Shown here: piece after piece, positions 1-8,520 of the stretch
Layout of the letters: each line of letters opens with the position of its first letter
How positions within the stretch are numbered: position 1 is the stretch's first letter
Source: Actinomycetes bacterium
GTDB lineage: Bacteria > Actinomycetota > Acidimicrobiia > Acidimicrobiales > Ilumatobacteraceae
Length of the DNA stretch: 64,000 nt
Reading direction: 5' to 3'
Assembly: GCA_029782355.1 (NCBI GenBank)
Contig: JAKOUY010000006.1
Span: forward strand, 1-64,000
Notes under the pieces: generated by a model
What the model was told of the DNA's origin: nothing
The model's database searches: none
The model's input: only the letters and a program-made list of their open reading frames with translations
Position numbers and translations under genes: made by a program

Positions 1-1031
1 GCACCGGCCATCGCCTTTTCCACGAACGAGAGTTCCGCCGACGTGCTCTTCCCCGTGTCGGCGAGCGCCCGGCTGTTGATCTCGGCCTGGTTGAGGTCCA
101 GCCCGAACTTGGCGGCGAACCGACCGCCACGAACGAGGGCGGTGGACATGGCGTCGGTCACGTCGCCCACGTCGCCGAGTTCCGGGTTCAGCGCGACGGC
201 ACGTGCGCCCATCGCCGCCATCTGCTGCACGAATACCGACGCCTCGCGCTCGCCGATCCCCGACGCTTGGGCGAGTTCGTACAGCCGGGCGACGACCGAG
301 CGGATCTTGTCGTCGTCGCTCCCGAGGGTGAGGGCGAGGTCCCCGAGGTTCGTGTTCAGCCCCTGGATGTCCTTGAGGTTCTCCACTCGGTCGCCCATGT
401 CGCCGAGCACGGCCTCGAAACGCTGGGTCGCTCCGGTGGCGTCGATGGCCTCGCCCGCCATGATCCCGAGCACCCCGCCGAGCGCGCCCGCCGCGGCGAC
501 CGGGGCGGCCAGTGACGCGCCGAGGCCACCGGCCGCGGCGCTCAACCCCGACACGTCGCCGGTTGCCACGCCAGCCGCGGCCCCGAACGCGTCGACACCA
601 GCGGCACCACCACCACCACCGCCGCCACCACCACCGCCCACCGAATCCATCGAGGTCCCGAGGTCCTCAACGCTGGTGGCGAGGGCTTCCACCGACGCCT
701 GCGCGTCGGCGGTGTCCACGGTGATCTCCACCGGCGGAGCGTCGGCGGACGTGACCGCCTCGGCGATCGCTCCGGGGATCTCCGACGCGTCGCCCTCGAT
801 CGCCGCCGTCGCGTCCGCTCCGGTTACTGCGTCCTCGATCTCGGGGGCGACCGCCGACGCGTCGGCCTCAACCTCGACCGCTGGCACGTTCCCCGTGGCG
901 TCGGCCATCGCCGACGCGAACGATTCGACCGCCTCGGTGAGCGAGGACTCCACCTGCGAGCGGAGTTCCTCGACGGCGCGGAGCGAGGACTCGATCGAGA
1001 GTTCGAGGTCCGCTTCCAACCGCTCGGCCAC
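1..1031 (-). CDS. tail tape measure protein, N-terminal part (runs off left edge)
   Basis: Only the first 343 residues are in the window; the rest lies beyond position 1. The visible part is Ala/Glu/Ser-rich and helical, has an 11-residue glycine tract near residue 150, then a motif of the type seen in phage tape measures (alternating helical stretches with QQMAAMG and LGDVGDVTDA-like segments). The GTG start at 1031 lies 4 nt downstream of the stop of the frameshifted chaperone frame, with a G-rich ribosome-binding site just upstream. Tape measures set tail length and follow the tail assembly chaperones, as here. The call rests mostly on position and composition. Confidence 0.85.
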   Translation of the reverse strand, partial: MAERLEADLELSIESSLRAVEELRSQVESSLTEAVESFASAMADATGNVPAVEVEADASAVAPEIEDAVTGADATAAIEGDASEIPGAIAEAVTSADAPPVEITVDTADAQASVEALATSVEDLGTSMDSVGGGGGGGGGGGAAGVDAFGAAAGVATGDVSGLSAAAGGLGASLAAPVAAAGALGGVLGIMAGEAIDATGATQRFEAVLGDMGDRVENLKDIQGLNTNLGDLALTLGSDDDKIRSVVARLYELAQASGIGEREASVFVQQMAAMGARAVALNPELGDVGDVTDAMSTALVRGGRFAAKFGLDLNQAEINSRALADTGKSTSAELSFVEKAMAG

Positions 1032-1034
1032 GCC

Positions 1035-1885
1035 CTACCCCCGGACCTCTCGGTGACGGATCTCCCGGGCCCGGCGTCGGCGTTCGCGCCGCGGGCTGTT
1101 GCGGAGGCGCTCCTCCTCGGCGGCAAGTTCGGCGGCGAACGCCTCGTCGGTGAGGGGCACCGGCCGGATCTCGGCCACCTCGTCCAACCCGAGGAGGCTC
1201 ACGATCTGGCTCAAGGTGAGCCGGTCAACCTCCGCCGGGCTCAGGGGGTAGAGGGCTCGGTACCAGGGGGCGAGGATGCCTCGGTAGCCGGTGAATCGGG
1301 AGCCGTATCGCTGGTTGACTCCGGCTCCGGCTCGGGCTCGGGGTCGGCCGTCGCGGTTGCGGCTTCCACCAGCGCCGCCATCGCGGGCGGGACGACCGGT
1401 CCACCTAAAGGGGCCTCCCACACCTCCAGCAGTGCCGTGCACGTGCGGACCTCCAGGGCCTCGGCGGGGAGGTCGTCCAGGGTGATGTCCACTCCGCCGA
1501 GGCGTCGCGCCACCTCGATCACACACGCCCCGTACGGGCTGGTGTCCTCGCCCTTCACGTAGTCGCGGCGGGCGATCATGGCGGCCTGCGCGGCTTCCTG
1601 GTACGCCAGCACCGCTGCGCGGGCCTCGGCCTCGGGCGTGTCCGGCGTGACGGTCGGCGGCTCCGGCGCGGGGAACATGTCGCGGACCTGCCGGTCCACG
1701 GTCACGATCCGCTCCCGGAGTTGGGCGTACTCCCGCGCCGTGGGCTCCAACAGCAGGACCTCGCGCGAGGTCCGGGTTGGCTTCCCGTCCACGACCTCCA
1801 CCGGCCCCAAGAGCCTGAGCGTGATCGTCCCGTCGGCGTTGTCGGTGATACACGAGACCGTCTGGCCCCCGGAGGTCGTGAACAT
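1035..1885 (-). CDS. tail assembly chaperone, long product by -1 ribosomal frameshift
   Basis: Slipping at 1406-1412 joins the first 160 residues of the short chaperone to 123 residues of the -1 frame, giving about 283 residues. The added part begins RWTGRP, passes through a low-complexity linker and ends in a well-formed domain (YGSRFTGYRGILAPWYRALY, then SPAEVDRLTLSQIVSLLGL) and a very basic tail. The new stop is 4 nt before the tape-measure start. This second frame has no good start of its own near the domain, which supports frameshifting rather than a separate gene. By analogy with GT, the long form should bind the tape measure. Confidence 0.78.
1241..1885 (-). CDS. tail assembly chaperone, short (zero-frame) product
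   Basis: 214-residue protein starting at ATG 1885, 8 nt after a GGAG site; the longer open frame upstream is only the antisense-like shadow of the previous gene. The N-terminal ~150 residues look folded and the C-terminus ends in a low-complexity Pro/Glu run. In long-tailed phages the gene just before the tape measure makes a short chaperone and, by -1 frameshifting, a longer one (lambda G and GT). Position, overlap of a second open frame and a canonical slippery site all fit. Confidence 0.8.
   Translation of the reverse strand: MFTTSGGQTVSCITDNADGTITLRLLGPVEVVDGKPTRTSREVLLLEPTAREYAQLRERIVTVDRQVRDMFPAPEPPTVTPDTPEAEARAAVLAYQEAAQAAMIARRDYVKGEDTSPYGACVIEVARRLGGVDITLDDLPAEALEVRTCTALLEVWEAPLGGPVVPPAMAALVEAATATADPEPEPEPESTSDTAPDSPATEASSPPGTEPSTP
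1406..1412 (-). promoter_or_regulatory. programmed -1 frameshift slippery heptamer CCCTTTA
   Basis: On the minus strand the zero-frame codons are GCC CCT TTA; the heptamer C-CCT-TTA has the X-XXY-YYZ form needed for simultaneous -1 slippage. It is the only A/T-rich spot in the neighbourhood and uses the Leu codon TTA, which is very rare in this genome and could promote pausing. Confidence 0.8.
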
Positions 1886-1938
1886 GGGCGTGCTCCGAAC
1901 GTCGTGGATGTCCCGGGAAGCGTATCCCCCGCGGAGCC

Positions 1939-2466
1939 CTACGACGTGGACGGCCGCCCGAGCACCACCTGGAGCCGCCAGACCAGCCCGGCCGCGCCGC
2001 CGTTCGCCCCGCTCGGGGTGACCCCGAGGAAGCGGGGCTGGTGCACCGCGCCGAGCAGCGCGGCGAGGAACTCGTCGGCGTCGTCGGGCACCGAGTCGGC
2101 GCACGTGAGCCCGACGAGCGCCGCGGCGACACACTCGGCAGCGTCGGCCAGCGTCGCGGCGTCGCCGTCCCACCCGTCATCGAACAGCGTGATCCCGTCC
2201 TGGGTCACGTCGGCGATGCGCCAGCACTGGACGTACTTGGCGGCGAGGGTGACGGGGAGCGGGCCCGGGCACGGTTGGCGGCCGTCCCGAGGGACGAGCG
2301 CCGGGCCTTCCCACCACACGGCCAGGTACGACCCCGTGCAGTCCACGTCCTCGGGCGGGGCGTGGCCGTGGTAGCGGAGCACCCGGCCCGGCTCGTCCAG
2401 CCCGCACGTGTTCACCAGCCGGTCGCCGACGAACTCGGCGTAGGCGGTCAGGACCTCGGCCAGCAC
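1939..2466 (-). CDS. probable tail terminator / minor tail protein
   Basis: 175 residues from GTG 2466, a start that nearly abuts the stop of the HK97 gp10-like gene (2471); the open frame continues upstream only as a shadow of that gene. The sequence (AEVLTAYAEFVGDRLVNTCG, later FDDGWDGDAATLADAAECVA and LGVTPSGANGGAAGLVWRLQ) looks like a small alpha/beta protein. In siphophages the gene between gp10-like tail completion and the chaperones usually caps the tail tube. Function is inferred from position; no diagnostic motif was seen. Confidence 0.5.
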   Translation of the reverse strand: MLAEVLTAYAEFVGDRLVNTCGLDEPGRVLRYHGHAPPEDVDCTGSYLAVWWEGPALVPRDGRQPCPGPLPVTLAAKYVQCWRIADVTQDGITLFDDGWDGDAATLADAAECVAAALVGLTCADSVPDDADEFLAALLGAVHQPRFLGVTPSGANGGAAGLVWRLQVVLGRPSTS

Positions 2467-2470
2467 GGCG

Positions 2471-2887
2471 TCACCCGCCGACCGACGCGCGCCGCACGAT
2501 CTGGTCCCACATCGCGACGGTCTTGGTCCACCAGCGGGTGGGCTCCGACCCTTGGACCGAGTGGGCGAACACGATCCCACCGGCGGCGGGCCAGTCGAAC
2601 CGGAGGACCCGAGCACGGACCGGCGTGATCGGCCGACCCTCGGGCCCGAAGATGCCGGTGCCCTCGTCCTGGTAGATGCCGTGCTCGGCCCCGACCTCGA
2701 CGTGCACGGTCACGGTGTCGCCCGACATGGTGGCGGCCTCGGCGACCACCGAGTCGGCCATCGCTCCCGTGCGGCGCGACGCATGATCCTTGGCCTGCTG
2801 CACGAACCGTTCGCCGAGCGAGTCGCCGAGGCGGAGCGCCATCTCGCGCAGCCCCTCGCCGAGCGTGTCCGTGACGACTTTCGCCAT
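2471..2887 (-). CDS. HK97 gp10-like tail completion protein
   Basis: 138 residues. Two ATGs lie in tandem; the second (2887) is better spaced from the GGGGAG site. The layout is typical of the HK97 gp10 family: an amphipathic N-terminal helix, a central 'R-TGAMADSVV' segment, then beta strands (VTVHVEVGAEHGIYQDEGTG) and 'ARVLRFDWPAAGGIVFAHSV'. The family joins head and tail in the neck of the virion. The start overlaps the stop of the upstream adaptor gene (TGATG), implying coupled translation. Confidence 0.7.
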   Translation of the reverse strand: MAKVVTDTLGEGLREMALRLGDSLGERFVQQAKDHASRRTGAMADSVVAEAATMSGDTVTVHVEVGAEHGIYQDEGTGIFGPEGRPITPVRARVLRFDWPAAGGIVFAHSVQGSEPTRWWTKTVAMWDQIVRRASVGG

Positions 2888-3888
2888 CATCGACTCCCCA
2901 TCGGGGAGTAGCCGCCGGGGCGGACCTCGGCCCGTCCGGCCTTCGCCGCGGCGAGGGCCAAGTCGACGGTGTAGATCCCGGTGCGGCCCTCATCGAGGAA
3001 CCGCTGCGAGTCGATCACGGTGTAGGTGACGCCCTCTCGGGTGATGGACGTGACCCGCTCGGGGATCGCGCAGCGGAGCGTGCCCCCCGCGCACTTCTTC
3101 GCCAACTCGAACGCGAACACGGCGGCCGCGTTGCGGAGCCCCACGGGCGGGACCCGGCCGTACGCGAAGGACACCTGGAACGCGTCGGGGTCGGTGAGGT
3201 CGGCGTAGGACGGCCACGACTGCCCATCGATGCGGGTGAGGTAGCGGCGGCCGCGGACCGTGTAGGCCGAGTCGTCCAGCGTCACGCCGTCCACGATGAC
3301 CGACCATGCGCCGTGCACCGGGAAGCGCCCGCCCGAGAGGTCGATCTCGTCGCGCACTCCGCAGCCGCACGTGCCGCGGCAGGTGACGCAGGTCCGGCAC
3401 ACCTGCCGGGTGGTCTCACACACCCCCGGGTAGCGGCGGCCGGTGAGCGAGTAGAGGACCCACGTGGCGACATCGAGCACGTGCTCGCGCGTCGCGTTCG
3501 GGAGGGCGGCCAGCGCGGTCGAGGTCGTCGTGTCGGTGCACAACGCCTCCACGTCGGCCCACGTGACCCACGGCGAGCACGGCCCACCCGAGAGGGACGC
3601 GTCCCCGGCGAGGAACATGAAGCCCTGCGAGACCGTCGCGCCGTCCACCGTCGCGACGGCTTGGACCCGCCACACCCCGACCTCGGTCACGGCCAGGGGG
3701 TACTCCCACCGGGACTGCACCGCGGGCGGCGTGTCCGGCGAGGTCATGTCGACCTTGGTCTTGGTGACCGTCGCGCCCGTCGGTGGCGTGATCGTGAGCG
3801 TGATCGCCGACGGCTCCGTGTCCTCCCGCTCCGCGTTCCACCAGGCGGTGAGCACCGGCCACGTTTCGCCCACGTCCACGATCTGCAC
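2887..3888 (-). CDS. head-tail connector/adaptor with N-terminal Ig-like domain
   Basis: 333 residues, GTG start 7 nt after GGAGG. Residues ~1-100 form a beta-rich, Ig-like segment (ITLTITPPTGATVTKTKVD, WRVQAVATVDGATV). From 'SPWVTWADVEALC' onward it resembles actinophage head-to-tail adaptors: a helical part, a cysteine-rich insert (CRTCVTCRGTCGCG), and a conserved end of the type ERVTSITREGVTYTVIDSQ...GRTGIYTVDLALAAAK. The adaptor docks onto the portal under the capsid. It is followed by the gp10-like and terminator genes, the expected neck order. Confidence 0.7.
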   Translation of the reverse strand: MQIVDVGETWPVLTAWWNAEREDTEPSAITLTITPPTGATVTKTKVDMTSPDTPPAVQSRWEYPLAVTEVGVWRVQAVATVDGATVSQGFMFLAGDASLSGGPCSPWVTWADVEALCTDTTTSTALAALPNATREHVLDVATWVLYSLTGRRYPGVCETTRQVCRTCVTCRGTCGCGVRDEIDLSGGRFPVHGAWSVIVDGVTLDDSAYTVRGRRYLTRIDGQSWPSYADLTDPDAFQVSFAYGRVPPVGLRNAAAVFAFELAKKCAGGTLRCAIPERVTSITREGVTYTVIDSQRFLDEGRTGIYTVDLALAAAKAGRAEVRPGGYSPMGSR

Positions 3889-3899
3889 GACCCGACCTC

Positions 3900-5333
3900 C
3901 TACGTTCCCGAGGCTAGACCGGCGGTGCCACCCCCGCCGGGACCCCCGCCGATCGTGCCGCCCCGACCGAGGCCAGCACCGACGGTGCCGCCGTCACCCT
4001 CGCCGAGCCCGGCCGAGCCGGAGCCGGGAGGCCCGAGGCCCACCGTCGCGCCGACCGGCCCGCCGAGGCCCAGCGACCCGCCACCCGAGGGCAACGAGCC
4101 GTCCTTGATCCCGAACGCCGCGGCGATGAGCGCCACGAACGGCCGAGCACCGCCAACCCTGGCGGCCACGCCCGAGCCGCGGGCCACCACCGCGAGGCCC
4201 GCGCGCACCTGCCCCCGCCCTGCGTGGACGCCCACCGGCCCCCGAGCCCCGAGGCCCACCACCGCCGCCGTGCGGCCCGCAGCGCCGTGCACCCCGGTCA
4301 CGCGGCCCTGAGCCGCTACAGCGCCCCTGACGGCCCCGGCGGTGGCCTTCGCCGCCACCGCCGCCGGGAACGTCCCCACGGCCGCCACGGCCACGCCCGC
4401 ACGGGCGGTGACGCCTGCCCCGGCGGACGCTCCGATCCCCACGTAGGCCGACACGCGGCCGAGCACTACGTCCGCTTCCGCCGCCGTCCCCGGAGCGGAG
4501 GCGGGAAGCCCCAGCGCCGCCCGTGCCGCTCCCGTGGTGGCTCGGGTCCCCGTCGCCGCCACGGGGAGGCCCAGCGACGCCTGAGCGGCCCCCAGCGCCC
4601 CGTGGGTCCCCGTCGCCCGTGCCGCCACCGCCAGGGCCGCGAAGGCCCGCCCAGCGCCGCCCTTCGCGGCCAAGACCACCGCCGAGGCCCCGAGCGCCGC
4701 CCGCACCGCGCCCGAGGTCGCCCGAGCCCCCGGAGCCGCCACCTCGACGCCGAGCACCGCCTGTCCGGCTCCCGTGGTGGCCTTCGCCCCCGAGGCCACG
4801 CGCGCCCCCACCCCGAGCACCGCCCGCACCTGACCCGCCGCGGCCTTGGCCCCCGCCGCGGTGGCCGCCGCCGGAGCGTGCGCCGAGGCGCGCCCGAGGC
4901 CCTCCTCCTGGCCGCGTGCCACCGCCGATACGGCGAGCACCGCCCGCACCTGACCCGCCGCGGCCTTGGCCCCCGCGACCGCCGACGCTGCCGCGACGAC
5001 CGGCGCGGCGATGCCCTCGGCGACGACCGCCGGAGCCCCCGCGGCCGAGGCGGTCACGGCCAGCGCCGCGGACCCCGCACCCGCGGTGGCCTTCACCCCC
5101 GCCGCCCGGACCCCCACCCCCAGGTACGCCCGGACCTGCCCCGACGCGGTCTTCGCCCCGAGGACCTGCGCCGAGGCCGTCGCCGCCGCGAGCGCGGCAC
5201 CGCTCCCAGCCTTCCGGCCAGTGACCTGCGCCGAAGTAGGAGCCGCAACGACCGCGGCACCCGCCACGTTCGGCGGAGGAGCGCCACGCAAGATCAGGAC
5301 GTTCGTCGGTTGCCCGCGCCCGAGGATCGCCAT
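3900..5333 (-). CDS. Ala/Gly/Val-rich tandem-repeat virion protein
   Basis: 477 residues made almost entirely of degenerate 20-residue repeats of the pattern GxKAxxGxxRAxLGVxAxAx, ending in a Gly-rich tail. Two repeats are identical at DNA level over 43 nt (4814-4856 and 4934-4976, exactly 120 nt apart), showing recent duplication. Start ATG 5333. It sits among neck and tail genes, so it is probably a structural repeat protein (fibre, decoration or spike), but no known family was recognised. The antisense strand is also open because of composition, so coding on the minus strand is inferred from context and repeat logic. Confidence 0.6.
   Translation of the reverse strand: MAILGRGQPTNVLILRGAPPPNVAGAAVVAAPTSAQVTGRKAGSGAALAAATASAQVLGAKTASGQVRAYLGVGVRAAGVKATAGAGSAALAVTASAAGAPAVVAEGIAAPVVAAASAVAGAKAAAGQVRAVLAVSAVARGQEEGLGRASAHAPAAATAAGAKAAAGQVRAVLGVGARVASGAKATTGAGQAVLGVEVAAPGARATSGAVRAALGASAVVLAAKGGAGRAFAALAVAARATGTHGALGAAQASLGLPVAATGTRATTGAARAALGLPASAPGTAAEADVVLGRVSAYVGIGASAGAGVTARAGVAVAAVGTFPAAVAAKATAGAVRGAVAAQGRVTGVHGAAGRTAAVVGLGARGPVGVHAGRGQVRAGLAVVARGSGVAARVGGARPFVALIAAAFGIKDGSLPSGGGSLGLGGPVGATVGLGPPGSGSAGLGEGDGGTVGAGLGRGGTIGGGPGGGGTAGLASGT
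4814..4976. repeat. 43-nt exact direct repeat, 120-nt period
   Basis: Positions 4814-4856 and 4934-4976 are identical, exactly 40 codons apart in the repeat-protein gene. The in-frame spacing points to expansion by unequal recombination or slippage of coding repeats. Confidence 0.9.
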
Positions 5334-5338
5334 CTACG

Positions 5339-6394
5339 TCACCACCGGCTCGCCCGGTGCACCGCGTGGTCATGCACCGCGATTGTCCGGCCGGTCCGGA
5401 GATCCATCGCTGACCAGTTGTCCAGTTGCCCTCGGGCGACACCCGTGTTCGCGAACAGGTGGAACCCGGCCCGGGTGCCCGACGTGATCGCCGTGTCAGT
5501 AGCGGTGATCGTATGGTTCACGGTCTCCGCACCGCTGGCGACGTGGTGGCCGAGAATGGACGAGCCGCTGACGTAGCAGCGGTGCCGCTGCGCGCCGAGC
5601 GCGTACGTCCGGGCCGTGTTCCCGAGCGACGTGTAGACCCCCGCGACCCACTTCCCCGCGTTCAGGTTGTTACCCGCCGGGTTGATGCACCGCCGCCCCG
5701 CCCCGTACATGGTGAACGCCGACGACGACCACCGCACACACGCCATCGACGCGCCGTGCCCGGTGTTCGTGCCGATCGTGAGCGTGTGGATGCTCATCAT
5801 GTCGGACGAGTCGAGGTCGGTCTCGGCACGCGCGCCGTTGTCGGTCTGTGCGATGGCGGACGGCTCGACGTGGTTCGACACGATCTGCATCCCCGACCCG
5901 TTCTCGGTCCAGGTGTACGTCGGGCCGAGCGTCGTGCTGTTCGCCGTATTGAAGTTCTCCGACAGGAACGCCCCGCCGCTCGCCCGGGGGATCGCGACGA
6001 TCCGCTCGCCGCCGAGCCACACCTCGTAGAACCCGCGGTGCGTCGGCCGCAGCGCGTTCCACCTGTCCGCCCGCCGGTCGTCGGCATGACCGATGAGGAG
6101 TTCGGCGAGCACGTCCGCCAACCGGTTCGCGTCGAGGGTCACGCCCAGCAGGTTCCCGACCCGTTGTCGCGCCGGATGCGCCCAGCCCGCGTCGTCGTGC
6201 ACGTCGTCGGCGAGCACCCGAGCGCCCGGCCGCAGCGCGTCGGGGGAACACGCAACGACCGCCAACCCTTCGGGGACGGTGCAATCGCCACGCAGGTCGA
6301 TGCCCGTCCACTCCGCCGTAGCGGCGTCCTCGATGTCGGGGAAGAAGCCCGACCGCTCGGCGTCCCACCGGTACCCGACCAGGGCGACGGTCAT
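5339..6394 (-). CDS. virion/minor tail protein with LamG-like beta-sandwich
   Basis: 351 residues, ATG 6394. The N-terminal ~140 residues are mixed; from 'FLSENFNTANSTTLGPTYTW' to the end the sequence has the alternating beta pattern of concanavalin/LamG-like domains (GSGMQIVSNHVEPSA, DSSDMMSIHTLTIGTNTGH, RCYVSGSSILGHHVASG). Such domains are common in actinophage structural proteins and may bind host sugars. It ends 5 nt before the repeat-protein start. Exact virion role unknown. Confidence 0.55.
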   Translation of the reverse strand: MTVALVGYRWDAERSGFFPDIEDAATAEWTGIDLRGDCTVPEGLAVVACSPDALRPGARVLADDVHDDAGWAHPARQRVGNLLGVTLDANRLADVLAELLIGHADDRRADRWNALRPTHRGFYEVWLGGERIVAIPRASGGAFLSENFNTANSTTLGPTYTWTENGSGMQIVSNHVEPSAIAQTDNGARAETDLDSSDMMSIHTLTIGTNTGHGASMACVRWSSSAFTMYGAGRRCINPAGNNLNAGKWVAGVYTSLGNTARTYALGAQRHRCYVSGSSILGHHVASGAETVNHTITATDTAITSGTRAGFHLFANTGVARGQLDNWSAMDLRTGRTIAVHDHAVHRASRW

Positions 6395-6413
6395 GGCCGC
6401 CTCCTCCCTCGGG

Positions 6414-6887
6414 CTAGTTGCGGGCGACGATCAGCCCGCCCCGGAAGTCCGTCGCTGACGGTGCCGTGAGGCGGAGCACGAACCCCTCACCCAGCGCGCA
6501 GTCGGGCTCGTTGCCGAGCGGGAAGTTGTAGATCACGAGCCCGCCGTTCGGCGTGACCGTGAACTCGGGGTACGCCAGGGTGAGCGCCGTCGGTTCGGTC
6601 GTCCAGTTCCTCCCGGCGGTGAACCCGGCCGTGAGCGACCGGCCGTTCATCTGCCGCGGCGTCGTGCTCGTTGAGTTCGTCCCGGGCGAGTTCGTCGCGA
6701 ACGTCGCGTACATCAACTCGCACAGGACCGGGACCTCGGCCGCGTTCGTGTCCGGGAACGAGAGGACCGCGGCGACCACTTGCAGCCCGCTGTTGGCGTG
6801 GGCCTTGACCCCGACGACGCTCTTGGCCGTCGCGGCCGACAGGGAGACCGCCCCCTCCGACGAGCAGGTGTACTGCGGCTGGGTCAC
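6414..6887 (-). CDS. hypothetical virion-block protein
   Basis: 157 residues; GTG start at 6887 overlaps the TGA of the upstream gene. The sequence is beta-rich with small polar residues (ATAKSVVGVKAHANSGLQVV, FTVTPNGGLVIYNFPLGNEP) and looks like a virion surface or fibre-type domain. No family was recognised. Its place between other structural genes suggests a virion component. Confidence 0.65.
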   Translation of the reverse strand: MTQPQYTCSSEGAVSLSAATAKSVVGVKAHANSGLQVVAAVLSFPDTNAAEVPVLCELMYATFATNSPGTNSTSTTPRQMNGRSLTAGFTAGRNWTTEPTALTLAYPEFTVTPNGGLVIYNFPLGNEPDCALGEGFVLRLTAPSATDFRGGLIVARN

Positions 6888-7207
6888 GTGGTCACCGTCC
6901 CCCGAGCATCGCCGCGCACGCCGAACGGCCCGGCACGCTCGGCGTGGAACGCGTCGCGCAACGCGACGAACGCCTCGACCTCGGCGTACGGCACCGGGTC
7001 CACGTCCTCCCAGACCTCGGTCGCGACCGAGCAATCGGGGCAGACCACCGACAGGCCCCGACGCACGATGTTCCCGTCGGCGTCCGTGAACACGTCCCAC
7101 AGCCACGGGGCGTCGCCCCGCGGTTCCTCGACCTCGCGGCCGCACCCCGGGACCGGAGGACGGAGGAGCGCCGTGTCGGCCTTGGCTCCCGTGCAGGTCA
7201 CCTTCAT
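6884..7207 (-). CDS. hypothetical protein with paired cysteines
   Basis: 107 residues from ATG 7207 (GAGGG site 7 nt upstream). Contains CTGAKAD...PGCG and a later CPDC pair, which could form one zinc site, followed by an acidic/helical C-terminus. It overlaps both the upstream and downstream genes' ends closely, so it belongs to the structural operon. Function unknown. Confidence 0.6.
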   Translation of the reverse strand: MKVTCTGAKADTALLRPPVPGCGREVEEPRGDAPWLWDVFTDADGNIVRRGLSVVCPDCSVATEVWEDVDPVPYAEVEAFVALRDAFHAERAGPFGVRGDARGTVTT

Positions 7208-7217
7208 CGGGCGGCCC

Positions 7218-7817
7218 TCAGACCAGGTTGCCGATGATGTCGAGGTCGCCCGCCGCGATCGTGTACGTGCCCGCCGCGGCGAAGGTCTCGGGGATGCACC
7301 GGGTGAAGAAGATCTCGCCGTCGGCGGAGATCGCCACCGCACCACCGCCCGAGGTCGTCTCGACCTTGAACGTGTCGGTCGCCACGTCGCGCACGTAGTA
7401 GACCGTGCCCTCGGTCAGTCCGGTCGGGAGGCCGCCGCCGGTGATGTCCATGACCACGACCCGCTGGCCGTTCGTGAGGCCGTGCGCCTTGGACGTGATC
7501 GTGTCGTCGTCCGTTTCCACGACCCCGACCTGCAGCGGCTGCCCGCCGACGGGCCACCACCCGGCGGTCTTGCCGTCGCCCGCGGCGAGGGTGGTCTCGA
7601 AACCGACGAACGCCACGGTCGCGCCTGCCGGGACGTTGAACGTCTCGGCGTCCGTGTTATCGCCGATCGCCGACGCGGCGGCGTCCCACGCGACCGCGTT
7701 GCGCGCGTAGGTGCCACCGGCCAACTCGGTGAGGGACTCATCGAGCAGCGCCAGGTGAGAGATCCCACCCGTGACCGCGTCGACGGCGGCGTTCTGGCGT
7801 GCGGTGCTGAACGGCAT
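7218..7817 (-). CDS. virion structural protein (tail- or fibre-like)
   Basis: 199 residues, ATG 7817. It begins with a motif common in actinophage virion proteins next to the tail tube gene (VTGGISHLALLDES, ARNAVAWDAAA, FNVPAGATVAFVGFETTLAAG), then a beta-rich segment resembling 'TDDDTITSKAHGLTNGQRVV' attachment-type repeats. A minor tail or head-fibre role is likely. Which is uncertain. Confidence 0.55.
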   Translation of the reverse strand: MPFSTARQNAAVDAVTGGISHLALLDESLTELAGGTYARNAVAWDAAASAIGDNTDAETFNVPAGATVAFVGFETTLAAGDGKTAGWWPVGGQPLQVGVVETDDDTITSKAHGLTNGQRVVVMDITGGGLPTGLTEGTVYYVRDVATDTFKVETTSGGGAVAISADGEIFFTRCIPETFAAAGTYTIAAGDLDIIGNLV

Positions 7818-7835
7818 GGCGCGAGCCCTCCGGGG

Positions 7836-8510
7836 CTAGGACAGGACCGGGATCTCCGCGTAGTCCACGGGGGACGAGGCGGCGGGCAGGGCGTCGTCGT
7901 AGAAATCGAAGTAGACGACGTTGCTCAGGTCGCCGACCACGTCGAAGTCATCGAACGGCCCGTTGCCGATGTTCGGGTTGGCCTGGGCGAAGCCCTGGTA
8001 CACGGGCATCGCCGTGCCGTCCTCCCGGGTGTAGCCCTGCGGCGTGAGGAACGCCCGGGGGAGCACCGCCCGCTGGTACGGGTAATCGGCCTTCGGCGCG
8101 TCGCAGTCCCACAGGTCGGACCACAACTCGATGAGGACGCCGTTGCTCGCCACGGCGTCGCCGCACCCCGCACCCGACACGATCGCCCGACCCATCGGGT
8201 AGTCGTTCGCGTCGGTGAGGAGCGTCGCTCCGCCGTGCAGGATGATCTCGGTCAGGCGCGGGTCGTCCCGGCACAGCGTGAGCGTGAACGTCGTCCACTT
8301 CACGGTGTCCTCACGCTTGCGGATCACGCACGCGTTCCCCGAGGCGTCCCGGTCGAAGATGTTGCTGCCTTCCTCGACCTCGAAATTGTGCTCGAAGGTC
8401 GAGATGCCGCCGCGCATGACGAACGCGCCGACGGCGTTGCCGTAGTCCGGCGTGCCGTCCTCGGTCAGTCGGGAGATCCGAACGGCGCGTGCACCGATGA
8501 TCGATTCCAT
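7836..8510 (-). CDS. putative major tail (tube) protein
   Basis: 224 residues, ATG 8510. The N-terminus (MESIIGARAVRISRLTEDG) and core (GGISTFEHNFEVEEGSNIF, IRKREDTVKWTTFTLTLC) have the single beta-rich domain layout of siphophage tube proteins. No other candidate lies between the terminator-like gene and the chaperones, the usual place, so the tube gene must be here or outside the window. It is preceded by a small CGC-type protein and the capsid genes. Confidence 0.5.
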   Translation of the reverse strand: MESIIGARAVRISRLTEDGTPDYGNAVGAFVMRGGISTFEHNFEVEEGSNIFDRDASGNACVIRKREDTVKWTTFTLTLCRDDPRLTEIILHGGATLLTDANDYPMGRAIVSGAGCGDAVASNGVLIELWSDLWDCDAPKADYPYQRAVLPRAFLTPQGYTREDGTAMPVYQGFAQANPNIGNGPFDDFDVVGDLSNVVYFDFYDDALPAASSPVDYAEIPVLS

Positions 8511-8520
8511 GTTGCTGCTC

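Noticed and set aside
590-650. Triplet repeat (glycine tract) in the tape measure as a possible phase-variable switch
   Set aside because: In-frame triplets would change only linker length, so no on/off switching is expected.
43-1056. Long plus-strand open frame opposite the tape measure
   Set aside because: Ser/Pro/Ala-rich mirror of the minus-strand tape measure; no ribosome-binding site and it overlaps real genes.
3900-5333. Plus-strand Pro/Arg-rich frames opposite the repeat protein
   Set aside because: They mirror the Ala/Gly repeats and lack starts with ribosome-binding sites; the minus-strand frame fits the operon.
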